This document shows, in pieces, positions 38,089 to 49,358 of a DNA stretch of 64,000 nt. Every line of letters starts with the position of its first letter. Positions within the stretch are counted from its first letter, which is position 1. The stretch is from Strongyloides papillosus (taxonomy: Eukaryota > Nematoda > Chromadorea > Rhabditida > Strongyloididae). The stretch is taken from positions 496,001 to 560,000 of the forward strand of contig SRSI01000050.1 of assembly GCA_005656395.1 (NCBI GenBank), in the 5' to 3' direction. Both the position numbers and the translations under genes were made by a program. The notes beneath the pieces are model-generated. The model made no database searches. It had not been told where the DNA came from and saw only the letters and a list, made by a program, of their open reading frames with translations.

Positions 38089-39332
38089 TTTATTTTATTA
38101 ATTATTAGGAGTATAATTTAATTGTGAAAATAGTTAAAGTTTAAAATATTTTTGAACTTGGATAAGTTTTTTCAAGACTAGAAATAATGTTTATTTTGTT
38201 CTTGGAATCTTATTCTTATAATACAAAAGATTAATCTCAAGTACAATATTTAACTATAGAAACATTCCTTGATCCCTACACAAAAAAGTCTTTTTATCAT
38301 ATTAAGGAATAAATTTTTCAAAAAGTGGACCATATCTTTTGAATAATGGACTATTTTAAAATCTTATTTCTATTTTTTAATCTTATAATTTTCTTAAATT
38401 TTTTTTTACATTGTCATAACTTTAATAAAGTTTTTTTTAATATTCTATCATTTATAACACACAAAAAAACAAAAAACTTTATTAAAAATAAGTAAAAATA
38501 CAAAAAAAAACAATCAAATAATATAAATTTAATATAGATATGGGAAATTAATAAAATTGTCTGCCTGTTTTATGAAAATTTTGTTTATGTGAAATCATAA
38601 ACGTTTTCTCATTGTTAAGTAACAAATTCTGTGGTAGTTTCAATTTCTAAGCTAAAATGAGATCCAAAAAAACTACATTAGCTTTTCTAATCTTCTTTAA
38701 TTTATGGTTACCTAACTTTCAACTTTCTTTTTAGATGGTTGCCACTTTTTTGTTCCACAACATGAATATTTTACTATAGATACATATAGTATTATGCTTC
38801 CACGTATTCTAGTAATTGATCTTTCAAATGGGTCATAAATTACTTAATTCAATCGATTTAAATAAAAACTTATTTTCTTTAAAGCAATATACAAAAAAAT
38901 GCCAAAAATGAGTCATCTATAAGTATAACTTGGTAAATGCCACTCTAAAATAAATGGTGTTCGTTTCCAACCTCAAATTTAAAGAAAACACATCTTCCGA
39001 TTATTATTTCATAAAAATTAGTTGATTTTAAAAAAGTTAATAGTAAACGAAAATTAAATTTTTCATCATAGAAAATTTCTTCAAATGATTTTATTAATAA
39101 ATGTTTGCTGAGGGGCCTGATATTTTATAATACAAATCAATTATGAATATATAATATTAAAAAAAAGCATATTACTATAAATAAAAAATGATATTTTGTG
39201 AAACTTTTAAGAATTTATTTTTATGGTAACAATTGATATTTAGACTATTAAATTATAATTAAATTGATCATAATAAATAAGTTTAAAGTTTAGCAATGTT
39301 ACATAAAAATTTAATACACCACATTCTTTTCA
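38089..39332. other. Intergenic spacer, no gene seen
   Basis: The first about 190 bp resemble the sequence after the other receptors; after about 38280 the similarity stops. The rest is AT-rich with no supported feature. Confidence 0.5.
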
Positions 39333-41537
39333 TTATTTAGCTACGATTTTAACATTATTGAATTTGTTTTTACTAGAATTTGTGGAAGTCGAAAATCCTG
39401 CACCAGTAGTTGAAGAAGTAGATATTTTAGAGTCCTTTCCATTTTTTGTATTTTTCACAGCAGTTTTACTTTTGCCCACAGGTGAACCTTTCGTACCACT
39501 GGTATTGCTTAATCCACTACTAGTTTCAGAGAGTGTTGATAATCCAGAACAAGTTGATGACATTGATGAATTACCTCTGGCTCTTCTTTTTCTGATCCTT
39601 CCAACAATATAATGTGTCATCATAATTACTATTATGCAAAATATTATAACAGTACATACGATTCCTATTATCCAAGGTAATGAATTATGTTTTACATTAA
39701 CATACATCCTTTCTTGCGTAGTCTCTAGTATTGCCTTGTTTACGATTTCGATTTCTTCCGGACTTACAAATTGAATTTCTTTTCGTGTAAAAAATGTTGT
39801 CTCAGCTGGTGTTTCATATGTGCATTTTATTATTATTCCAGAAACATTTTCAGGTGCTTTATATACGATTATGTTTTCCTTAAAATCTATTTGGTCTGTG
39901 ACGTTAGAGAATTCTTTAATGTCTAGAGGGTGCATGACATTTTCTCCAAATTCAATTCTCATTTTTTTAATTACACCAAGAGACTCATATTGTTTAATGC
40001 AACCAATATATTGTTCGATCTTTTTATTCATATCTGTATGCCCCAGTGCTAATTCAGCATTTTCATCAGGTAAATAATATACCTTATCCATAGTTATAAT
40101 ATTTTTGTTAAAGTATTTTGTTGCCTTTGATTCCTTGCATCTGTAAGAACCATACTTATCAATATCCTTACGATGGAAAATTATTTCATTCTTAGACAGA
40201 GTATAGATTATGTTTGGCTTCTCCTCATTTTTTATAGATAATTCAGCACTTCTGGAATAAAATTCCTCCATATGGCCGTTATTTTTCTCTTCAACTTTTG
40301 ATAGGCATTTAAAATAGAATTTTTTGTCGAGGTCTTCTGGCTTAATAAGACGATAAAGTAAATTTTTCTTTTTATGGCGTTGTATTGAGTCCACTGATCC
40401 TATTGTAGGTAGGATGCTGGCTTTTATGTCACTTTTTAAATTTCTTATACACTTTGGCTCTTCAGTAACGTCAGGTTTCACTAATCTTAAATGACTATGT
40501 TGATTTTTTAAACCATCTGCAATATTTTTCCAATTATAAATATATATTTTTTGTCCGGCATAAAAATTGTGCTTGGAGTCTTTATTGCGAATTCCTATAA
40601 GATCCATTATTCTTTCAGACATGAAATTTGTATCGGTTTCCAAATATCCAAAATGGTAATAATGCTGTGGATCATCAGAATAATGACATCTAAGATCGTC
40701 ATTTAGTGGATTGAATTCTCCTGATACTTCCATATTTTTATTGTCTTCCTTTAATTTATATCCAATTAGTAAATCTGGCATCGTAGGTTGCACCAATTTT
40801 CCACAAATAAATTCATCCGAGTTGTAATTTTTCTTATATAAAGGTACTACTATATGTGCGTATCCGTTAACTCTTTCGTTATATCCATTGTTGTTAATAC
40901 CGGCTTCTGATATAAACTTTAATATTCCTTTTTTAGGTACCCACTCAACATAAGGACAAATACCTAATCTTATATTAACCTTATGGTGTGGTCTAACACC
41001 TAGTATCATTTTATTGTCACTTGATTTGATAACCATCAAAATAGCATGCTCAACCGTATATTCTGTATTAACTTTATTTAAGTCCTCAGTTTTTATTTTT
41101 TTATCAAAGAACGCCATTCCAAGATCACACTGTTGAATGTTACAAAAAATCTTATGTCCGTTCAAATTATCAAAGTTGTTTCCCTCAAAATATGCAACAG
41201 AAAAAGAGATGAAATAATTGTCACTTCCTGCACCATGTATTACTCTTAAGCCACAATATTTATTATCCTTATTGGATGCATGATTTTTTATGCGATCCCA
41301 GTCTAGATGAAGAATTCTAATTTCTTTAAAATTTACATTTTCATATTTCGTTGTTCCGCTCTCATATTTAACAAGCTCATTAAACTTTATGGTTATTGGA
41401 TCATTAATATCACTGTCTCCACTGCCACAAGTATTTGCTTGGAAGTAAACTTTTCCATTTTCGGGATTTTGACTACTGGATACAGGTATAACATCTTTCA
41501 ATATAATTAGCAAAATAGGTAGGAATTTCAATAACAT
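39333..41537 (-). CDS. Large type I membrane protein, family not recognised
   Basis: A single-exon frame of 734 aa. Residues 1-21 are a signal peptide. An ectodomain of about 610 residues with scattered cysteines follows (about 17, consistent with several disulphides), including a stretch KYGSYRCKES that looks like the end of an immunoglobulin-like domain (DxGxYxC type). One membrane segment (WIIGIVCTVIIFCIIVIMM) lies at about 635-653, followed by a basic stop-transfer RKRRAR and a Ser/Thr/Gly-rich cytosolic tail of about 80 residues. This architecture suggests a cell-surface receptor or adhesion protein. I do not recognise the family; it may be lineage-specific. The lack of introns in a frame this long is unusual among its multi-exon neighbours. 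Confidence 0.8.
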   Translation of the reverse strand: MLLKFLPILLIILKDVIPVSSSQNPENGKVYFQANTCGSGDSDINDPITIKFNELVKYESGTTKYENVNFKEIRILHLDWDRIKNHASNKDNKYCGLRVIHGAGSDNYFISFSVAYFEGNNFDNLNGHKIFCNIQQCDLGMAFFDKKIKTEDLNKVNTEYTVEHAILMVIKSSDNKMILGVRPHHKVNIRLGICPYVEWVPKKGILKFISEAGINNNGYNERVNGYAHIVVPLYKKNYNSDEFICGKLVQPTMPDLLIGYKLKEDNKNMEVSGEFNPLNDDLRCHYSDDPQHYYHFGYLETDTNFMSERIMDLIGIRNKDSKHNFYAGQKIYIYNWKNIADGLKNQHSHLRLVKPDVTEEPKCIRNLKSDIKASILPTIGSVDSIQRHKKKNLLYRLIKPEDLDKKFYFKCLSKVEEKNNGHMEEFYSRSAELSIKNEEKPNIIYTLSKNEIIFHRKDIDKYGSYRCKESKATKYFNKNIITMDKVYYLPDENAELALGHTDMNKKIEQYIGCIKQYESLGVIKKMRIEFGENVMHPLDIKEFSNVTDQIDFKENIIVYKAPENVSGIIIKCTYETPAETTFFTRKEIQFVSPEEIEIVNKAILETTQERMYVNVKHNSLPWIIGIVCTVIIFCIIVIMMTHYIVGRIRKRRARGNSSMSSTCSGLSTLSETSSGLSNTSGTKGSPVGKSKTAVKNTKNGKDSKISTSSTTGAGFSTSTNSSKNKFNNVKIVAK

Positions 41538-43806
41538 TGTAAAATAAGTTAAATTACTTCAATATTTCGCATTTTAAAATAATAAATTTTCTTACTAAAA
41601 TTTGTATATATTTATTCTAATTTTGTATTTTATATCAATAAAAATATGAATAGAAATTTTTTTTGCATAAAATATAATAATGTAAATTAGTAAAGCAAGG
41701 TATCGTTTTATTGAAATATTTTTTTTCTTAAAAATATAATTAGAATATTATACAAGTAGTTGATTATCATATGTTATTGCTTTATTAAAATAAAAAATGT
41801 TTATTTCATTAATAATCAGACAACCGACATGTAGAAAATACACTTTTTTCGTTCTTGTTTAGGTTCATTAATTGTTTTTTTTAATATGAAAAATCCTAAA
41901 AAAAAAACATAGAAATTTGTCGACTCATAGTAGTATATTGTATATTTCCAAGTTAAACTTTCAATTGGTTATATTTTTCTAACACTAAGCGAAGACATGA
42001 GTTTTGTCTGACATTGTTTAACATTTTAACCCATTCTTATAGAATCATTTTTCTTAAAAACTTTTATCCCTTTTGTTCCATAATGTGGACTAATTTTGAT
42101 CAATTTATACATTGTAATGCCTCCTCTATTATTGAGTCCAACTCTTCAATGAGTTATTACCTCATTTCATTAGCTCTGAAAAGTAATTTGTATAATGAAA
42201 GAATGAAAAAACGACTAAATAAGAGTTATTGTTTAGAAAATACTTGGCTGATTTTTATGGAAATAATGAACCAAAAGCGATACATAAATTATCATAATTT
42301 ATTATTTTGTAAAGTAATGAACTTTGTTTTAGCCTTATTTTATTGGTTAAACTGGGATTTATATAACAAACATAGTTTTAATTGTTTTAATCAAGTTTCC
42401 ATTAAGATATAGCTTCAATCTAACATCTATTATTATCAATTTTTTTATAAAAATTATAATTTCCTAGAAATTTGCATGTATATAAATCAAGATGTTATAA
42501 ATTTATTTTTAAAATAATATTTTTTAAATGTTAACATTCGATAACTAAAAAATGGAGTAGAAAAGTGTAATTATGTGAAAAACAGTTACTCTAAGATACA
42601 TATTTACAGTCAGAAAATTTCAACAACTGTTAAACACAATATTTATTTGTTTATTCAAAATATGTTTTAGTCATAAACAGTTAAATATTAATTCTAACTA
42701 ATAAAAAGTTTCAAAAATGATCAACATTATGAAAATTGTTTTAAGTAATCTTCAAGGGAAAAATTTTATCGAGAATGATAAAACTTGATTGTCAAAATTT
42801 AATAATTTATTCCCAAATCACCTTTTGAGCTATGATAATGAGTTATATTACAATTTTTAGCTAAAATCTTGCTCTACAAAACTGTGTTCTTTTTTTAATA
42901 AAAGTGATATACACCAAACTTGTTAATTAAATAAGAATTTTGAATATTCCTATAATTTTTGAATATAATAAGTTATGAATGAGTAAAAAAATGTTGAATT
43001 ATATAATAACTATCATTGTATCATTTTCTATCACGTTACATTGACTTACATTATTAGACTAATCTTGTTTCTTTATAGTTTTGGTCACCAGTAATAAAAT
43101 TTTATTTATTAATAAATTATTTTGAAAAACATTTTATTTCGTACTTTTAACAAATTTAGTATCTTCTTGTTCAGAATTATATACCAATTAAAAAAATAAT
43201 AATTATTTTTCCTTATCATTAATAATTAAAAAGTAATTACCAAAATAAGGCACACATTTTTTGAATTCATTCTTTTGGTATAATGTTTTTTTAAAATGAC
43301 TTCATTTGCACTTTGCTATTTCTAACACTTCTATGCGAAAACTTTTAGATCTATTGTGGATTATTGAGTTTCTTTTTGTTCAAATCTTTTTATTGCTTTT
43401 TTTCATACAATAGGATTTTATAAAAATTTCGGTTAAAGATCAATGTGTACTTTTATCTTTCCTATTTAAAAGAGTTGACTTGTGCACATCTATAGATTAT
43501 ATATAAGGTGAGAAAAATCATTGCGCTAAAGCCGTTTCTCATTTTCATGATTACAAGATAGTTGCATTTTTTTTATTTCTATTTTTCCCATACTTTCTTA
43601 AACATTTATTTCAGACTTTTTTACCCTTTCAAGTGTCTCGATATTTTTTAACTTCTATAACTACTTATATACTAAAATTCTTCTGATTGTAATTGGTATT
43701 CTAGAAAACCGTAAGTTGTTATTAAAAGTTAGATATAATTGTACAACTCTGTTAAGGTGCAGATATTTGTTTTTCGGTGTAATCTTTTATTTAAAAATTT
43801 TCTAAT
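41538..43806. other. Intergenic spacer, no convincing gene
   Basis: About 2.3 kb of AT-rich sequence. A 132-codon frame at 42014-42412 is the only sizeable one; it has no recognisable motif, signal peptide or plausible splice partners, so I do not call it. Confidence 0.5.
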
Positions 43807-45089
43807 ATGAAGTATAATCACATAAAAAATGGAAACCTAGATGTGTTAAATATAGAAGGAACAGATATCTATGTTCTTACAACTGAAATGATATCACCAG
43901 CAAATTATTCAGCTCACAAGATATTTCTTCCTTTAAGAATTCGTAATATCGAGCATTTACCTTTCAATTCAAAAGTTGTAGTTGTAAGTGATATCTCAAG
44001 AGAAATCGAAATCGTTGGTGAATTGGGTTTCGACAAGCTTGTTGTTAAACCTTTTTATCAGATGGTTGTTGCAAGATGTTGTCAATTGTAAGTTAACATG
44101 TTAATTCACTATATGGAAGTTTTTATTATTTTTTTAGCATGGCTTTTGAAGGTACTCCAGCATTTAGAAAATATTGTTCCGATACCTCAGAGAGATATAA
44201 GGATGAAATTGAAAAATATACCTCTTATCTTTTTAATGATTTGAGTTACCATGATACTCTACTTGAGGTCGTCAAATTTATAGGCTCAATCATTAGATAT
44301 CGTGATGAGGTCAGGAGATACTTCGCTTGTACATTTGGGAATGTCTATCCAGAACCATCTGAAGCTCCCAGAGCAAAGATGATGAGTGAATCACAGTCAA
44401 CGGAACTTTTTAATTGGTTCAAGGAATGTTTTGCTGGACAAAAAAGACTGCAGAGATATTACCACGCTGGATCTGAATATGTATACGGGGAGTTGAATCC
44501 GCATGCATTTTTTCAATTAAATTCCGAGGAACGAACTTTAAATGAGAATTTTAATTTCTTTGATTGTGGTGCTGGTATTTTTAATATCGTAGCAATGGTT
44601 GCAGCAACAAAGATTTCAAACCGTAGTATAGGTATCGAGTTGAATCCTGGAGTTGGTTGTCCCGGAGCATTGTTGTTACTTGGATTTTATCATGTTGCTC
44701 GTTTTGGAAACTACTATTTTAACGCTACCTCTCACATACTTGGAGATTTTAATAACTCTGCCTTGGAGCCGTTATTGTATTCGAGACCATCTATGATTGT
44801 GGTTAACAATTATGTTCTCTCTGCCTCAACAATGGATCCATTTTTTAAGAAACTAGCCCGTAACCAAAAGTCTACTGTCAGATTTATTTTAACTAAGGAG
44901 CCTTCATTTTACCGAAGACTACCCGCCATAAAAAATGATGATAGTGATAAAAAAGGGGATAAAAATTCAAGGAAAACAAAATATGATTTACTCACAATCA
45001 GTAATTTTACAAAGAAGGTCATTACTCACATAGATAGAGCCGGCTCGTGGACAGATAACACAGTGACTATTTATTATTATTACAGATAA
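43807..45089 (+). CDS. DOT1-like histone H3K79-type methyltransferase (divergent)
   Basis: Two exons (43807..44087, 44138..45089) give 410 aa. The catalytic half follows the DOT1 order: EYVYGELNPHAFFQL (DOT1 YGE), SAM motif I as FFDCGAGIFNIV at about 234-245, the acidic post-motif SIGIELNP, SMIVVNNYVLS (DOT1 FVNNF) at about 313, and GSWTDNTVTIYYYYR at the end (DOT1 SWTGKPVSYY). The DOT1 fold has no SET domain and none is seen. The first about 95 residues match no domain I know. Motif I has Cys and Ala where DOT1L has Leu and Ser, and the loop after ELNP contains an unusual Gly/Cys/Pro run, so activity is uncertain. C. elegans has several dot-1 paralogues; this may be one of the diverged members. 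Confidence 0.75.
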
Positions 45090-46625
45090 TCTACTTATAA
45101 TTTTTTATTTTTTTAATATTTAGTAATAAAATTTTACATATGGGGAATTTTTCTAAAAATCTTTTCAAATAACAATTTTAGGTCTTTGTATATTTACAAT
45201 TTTTTTCACTATAAACTTTAATTGCCTTCAAGATTGTTACGAAATGATGTCATTTTGATAACATTATCGAGAAACAAATTCCAACTTTTATATTATATAT
45301 AAATTTTATTTTGATTATATCAAATGAATGATATCATCATGATTTGTTTCTTATTTCTCAGATGTGAATAATTTTCAAAAACATTGAAGTATTTCTTTGC
45401 ACTTTAGTTTACTCGAAAACGACAGTAACCTTCTCAAAGCTTTGAAAATAATAAATAGTTTTCATTATTGTTTGACATTTTTTAAATTAATTTTTTATTA
45501 TTCGTATAAAAAATTTAATTTTTTTTGGTATATGTTTTAAAAGTGCAACTACATTTTGTAATATTTTCATTTTATGTAAATTGAAAGATGTCCTAAAATG
45601 ACATATAAATGTGATACAATTAAAAATATATTTAATTAATTTTTTGAAACACCTGTTCTAGTAATTAACAAAAATATAAAAATTTTTCATTAAGGCCTGA
45701 GAGTGAAATTAATTTTTTTGACAAAAAACTATCATTATCACACTGTTTTACTGATTAATGCCAATTACTTCAACATAATACAATCTGTATACTTTATCTC
45801 TATTTAATCGAATAATTGATAATCACATTTAATAGCTGTATTAAATTACACAATAATAATTTTTTTAAAGTAACTAATATTGCATTAATGTAAATACCTT
45901 AATCTTTATAAATGTACATTTAAAAATATGTAATTATATTTAAACATTATTTAATATGTATGAATAATCTGCGGACGGAGATACCCATACCAATGAAGCA
46001 CCATATGTTCAGTACATTTTAATAATTTAAATATATCCATGCGAAAAGTTGTTATAGTAAATAAACAACAATACAACTTTAAGGAAGCATTTATGTGCAT
46101 AAGAAACACAAGAATTTAAAAGTTACTAACCAGAAACTTATCACCTTGTATAGAAAGTTAATCATATCTAAATATCAGAATCAAAAATAATTGCATATTT
46201 ATATAACCTTCAATACATCGAAATATCAAATGAACCAATATTCAATATTTACATCTGCATATTCAATGCTATAATTAGAAATGTCATCAAACACTTTTAA
46301 TTTTCTATTTAAAAAAATAATTCTAGTTTTCAAAAGTGTTCACCTTCAGATTGTTCATTTCGTATTTTTAAACGTTGCTATGGTAGAGTGACTTTCACTT
46401 TTTATATCTAAACCTTCAACTTTTATAAACCAACGTGTAATTACGTATTTTTAAAACATTGCTTATTTTCAATTTCGAAATATATATATTAATATACTAA
46501 AAATTTAACAAAATCTCCAACATAGTAGAATAAAAATTTGCGCAATACAAATAGATATATAAAAATTTATACTCTTCTCTTAATAGAAGGAAAGTGTTCA
46601 TGAAATAAACAATGGAGGTTTTTAT
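45090..46625. other. Intergenic spacer, no gene seen
   Basis: About 1.5 kb of AT-rich sequence between the convergent DOT1-like and GST genes. No supported frame or repeat. Confidence 0.55.
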
Positions 46626-47343
46626 TTAATATAAGTATTTGGTACGTGAAGCAACATAATCCTTAATTGAAGGAAGAGAGTATACTCCATCTACATAGCT
46701 TTTAATTTCTGGATATTTCTCAGCAACGCTATTACAATGATTAACAACATTTCCAAGTTTTTCAGCAGCATAGAAATCAACCCAGGATAAGCCAGCTTTG
46801 GTCAAATAACCGTTTCCAGCTTTCTTTAACCAGTTAGTGATAACTGGGAAATACTGTTCGACAGCTGGTAATACCTTATCCTTCCATTCAGCATCCTGTA
46901 TTAATAGACAAAAGAGTAAGTAAGTAAATAAATGCAAATATACTTACCTTATCACCTTCCCTGAACCCAAGTAAAACGCCAACATAGCCATGTGTCTATA
47001 ATGTTTAATTAATATTCCAAATATAATATTTATCCCCTACTTTTGCATCAAATTCTTTGACATAATCAGCAATTGAATCAACCAAAGCCTGATCAACATC
47101 GGTTCCTGGAGATAAATTTAATCTCTTTGCTAAGAATCTGTAAATAGCAAATGATTGAGCTATTTGAGTTCCTTCAACTTCTAAAACTGGAACTTGACCA
47201 AATGGTGTAGTTGACTTAATTGATGGCCAATCATTCTTATCGATGAGATTGTCTTCAAAGGCGACTCCAGCATGCTTGAACATAAGTCTAGCTGGTTCTC
47301 CGTATCCACGGACTCCACCGAAATAATTAAGCTTGTAGACCAT
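46626..47343 (-). CDS. Glutathione S-transferase, sigma/nematode class, tandem copy 1
   Basis: Three exons, complement(46626..46895, 46948..46995, 47041..47343), give 206 aa. Catalytic Tyr in NYFGGVRGYGEPARL, cis-Pro region FGQVPVLEVEG, AQSFAIYRFLAKRL, and C-terminal domain GLSWVDFYAAEKLGN. The 48-bp middle exon lies between two small GT-AG introns. An ATG at 47343 fits the family start. The paralogue at 47963 has the same three-exon structure and matching upstream and downstream flanks, so the pair arose by a recent tandem duplication of about 1.33 kb. Role: glutathione conjugation, and in parasites often prostaglandin synthesis (family knowledge). Confidence 0.94.
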
Positions 47344-47962
47344 TTTAATCAAATATCCTTAAAAAATACTATTTATATACAAATCTAAAAGTTGTAAACG
47401 TCGTAGAGAACAAATATAAAGGAAAATAAAACAGTGACAAAAGTGTAATCCTATTTCTGAAGACCACGAAAAGTTACCTCTATACCAACATTTAAAGCTT
47501 TATAAAGTGTCTCCAAGGGGCGTGTCAATAAATTACATATACAATAGAAAATTCGAGAAGAAAATTATGAACATAATTATCAAGGTGCAGCGAAATTCAA
47601 TCACAATTTTAAAGCTCCCAAATTGGTTTTAAATTTCCCATATATATAGAACTTTATATGCTAATTCTAATTGTAAGATAGTACTTTTTAAAAATTTAGC
47701 ATAGACACTCATAAAAAGGGTTAAACAAAACTTGTATACACTAGAAACTTCTTTTTTATACTCCAACATGTAATTACATATTTTCAAGTCTATATTTAGT
47801 TTTAAATTCGAAATATACATATTAAAAAACTAAGAGAAACTCCTACTTAGTATAACTCAAATTTACAAAATAAAAATAGATATATAAAAATTGAAAAAAT
47901 TTATTCTCTTCTCACAATAGAAGGAAAATGTATATGAAATAAACAATAGAGACTTTTATTAT

Positions 47963-48676
47963 TTAGTATGCGTATTTAGCACGTGAAGCAACATGTTCCT
48001 TAACTCCAGGAAGAGAATATACTCTATCTACATAACTTTTGATTTCTGGATATTTCTCAGCAATAGTATTACAATGATTGACAACATTTCCAAGTTTTTC
48101 AGCAGCAAAGAAATCGACCCATGAGAGTCCACCTTTGGTCAAATAACCGTTTCCAGCTTTCTTTAACCAGTTAGTGATAACTGGGAAACATTGCTCAACG
48201 GCTGGTGATAACTTATCTTTCCATTCAGCATCCTATAATAATGAGTAAAAAAAGAATTTAATAAATATAAATCTACCTACCTTATCACCTTGCATAAATC
48301 CAATTAAAATGAGGAAGTAGTCATGTGCCTAAAATGTTTAATTAATATTTAGAAATTAATATTTATCTCTTACTTTTCCATCAAAATCTTTAATATAATC
48401 AGCAATTGAATCAGCTAAAGCTTGATCAACATCACTTCCTGGGGAAAGATTCAATCTCTTTGCTAAGAATCTGTAAATAGCAAATGATTGAGCTATTTGG
48501 GTTTCTTCAACCTCCAAAACTGGAACTTGGCCAAATGGGGTAGTTGGTTTAATTGATGGCCATCCATTCATATCGATGAGATTGTCTTCAAAGGCGACTC
48601 CAGCATGCTTGAACATAAGTCTTGCTGGTTCTCCATATCCACGGACTCCACCGAAATAAGTAAGCTTGTAGGCCAT
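47963..48676 (-). CDS. Glutathione S-transferase, sigma/nematode class, tandem copy 2
   Basis: Three exons, complement(47963..48232, 48281..48328, 48374..48676), give 206 aa, nearly identical to copy 1 in the N-terminal domain (TYFGGVRGYGEPARL, FGQVPVLEVEE, AQSFAIYRFLAKRL). Differences cluster in the middle exon (AHDYFLILIGFMQGDK against THGYVGVLLGFREGDK), which lines the substrate-binding side of the fold. Frame and splice sites are intact. Upstream flanks share GTCGTAGAGAACAAA and TACATATACAATAGAAA with copy 1, so control is probably similar. Confidence 0.94.
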
Positions 48677-49358
48677 TGTAATTAAATATTCTTAAAAATA
48701 TTATTTAAATATGAACCTCAAAATTGTAAATGTCGTAGAGAACAAACAAAGGAAAACAAAAGAATGACAAAAAAAGTAATTCTATTTCTGAAAAACTACA
48801 AACAGTGACCTTTATACTAACATTAAAAGCTTTATATAGTGTTTCAAAGAGGTGTGTCAGTAAATTACATATACAATAGAAAGTTCGAGAAGTAAACAAC
48901 GAACATAATGCAATCATTTTTATTTAGTTTTTATTCCTATTAACGAATTTTCTTCTTTAAAAAAGTGTCGAAATAAATACTCACGTAGTATAGAAATATT
49001 ATTTTATCTACGATTGAAGATAAAGGTTTTTACAAATATAATTACATATTGATAATTTTCAAATAATAGTTGGTGGAATTAATAGTTACTTTGTTTGTGT
49101 CAGGAAACTCGCAGAGAAAGGACGATAAATTTAGTTAAAAAACGGCGCAATGATAAAGGGACAAGTGCGTCAAAAGTGTGTAAAAAATGTGAATAAACAC
49201 CGTCACTATCATCAAATGTCAAATACGTTGTACTTCAAAAAAGCGATAAGATAATTTTATAAAGATTATTAATAATAATATAAACAAATCTATAGATAAA
49301 TATATTAGAAATTTATTAAAACCCGTTGAAAGTTATTAAAAAAGATCATTGGTGAATT
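48677..49358. other. Intergenic spacer, no gene seen
   Basis: Contains the upstream flank duplicated with the other GST copy (to about 48905), then AT-rich sequence with nothing supported. Confidence 0.55.

Noticed and set aside
39358..39612. Plus-strand 84-codon acidic/hydrophobic frame
   Set aside because: Antisense to the tail of the 734-aa membrane protein.
42014..42412. 132-codon plus-strand frame
   Set aside because: Longest intergenic frame, but no domain, signal peptide, or partner exon; composition typical of AT-rich chance frames. It would be worth an RNA-seq look only.
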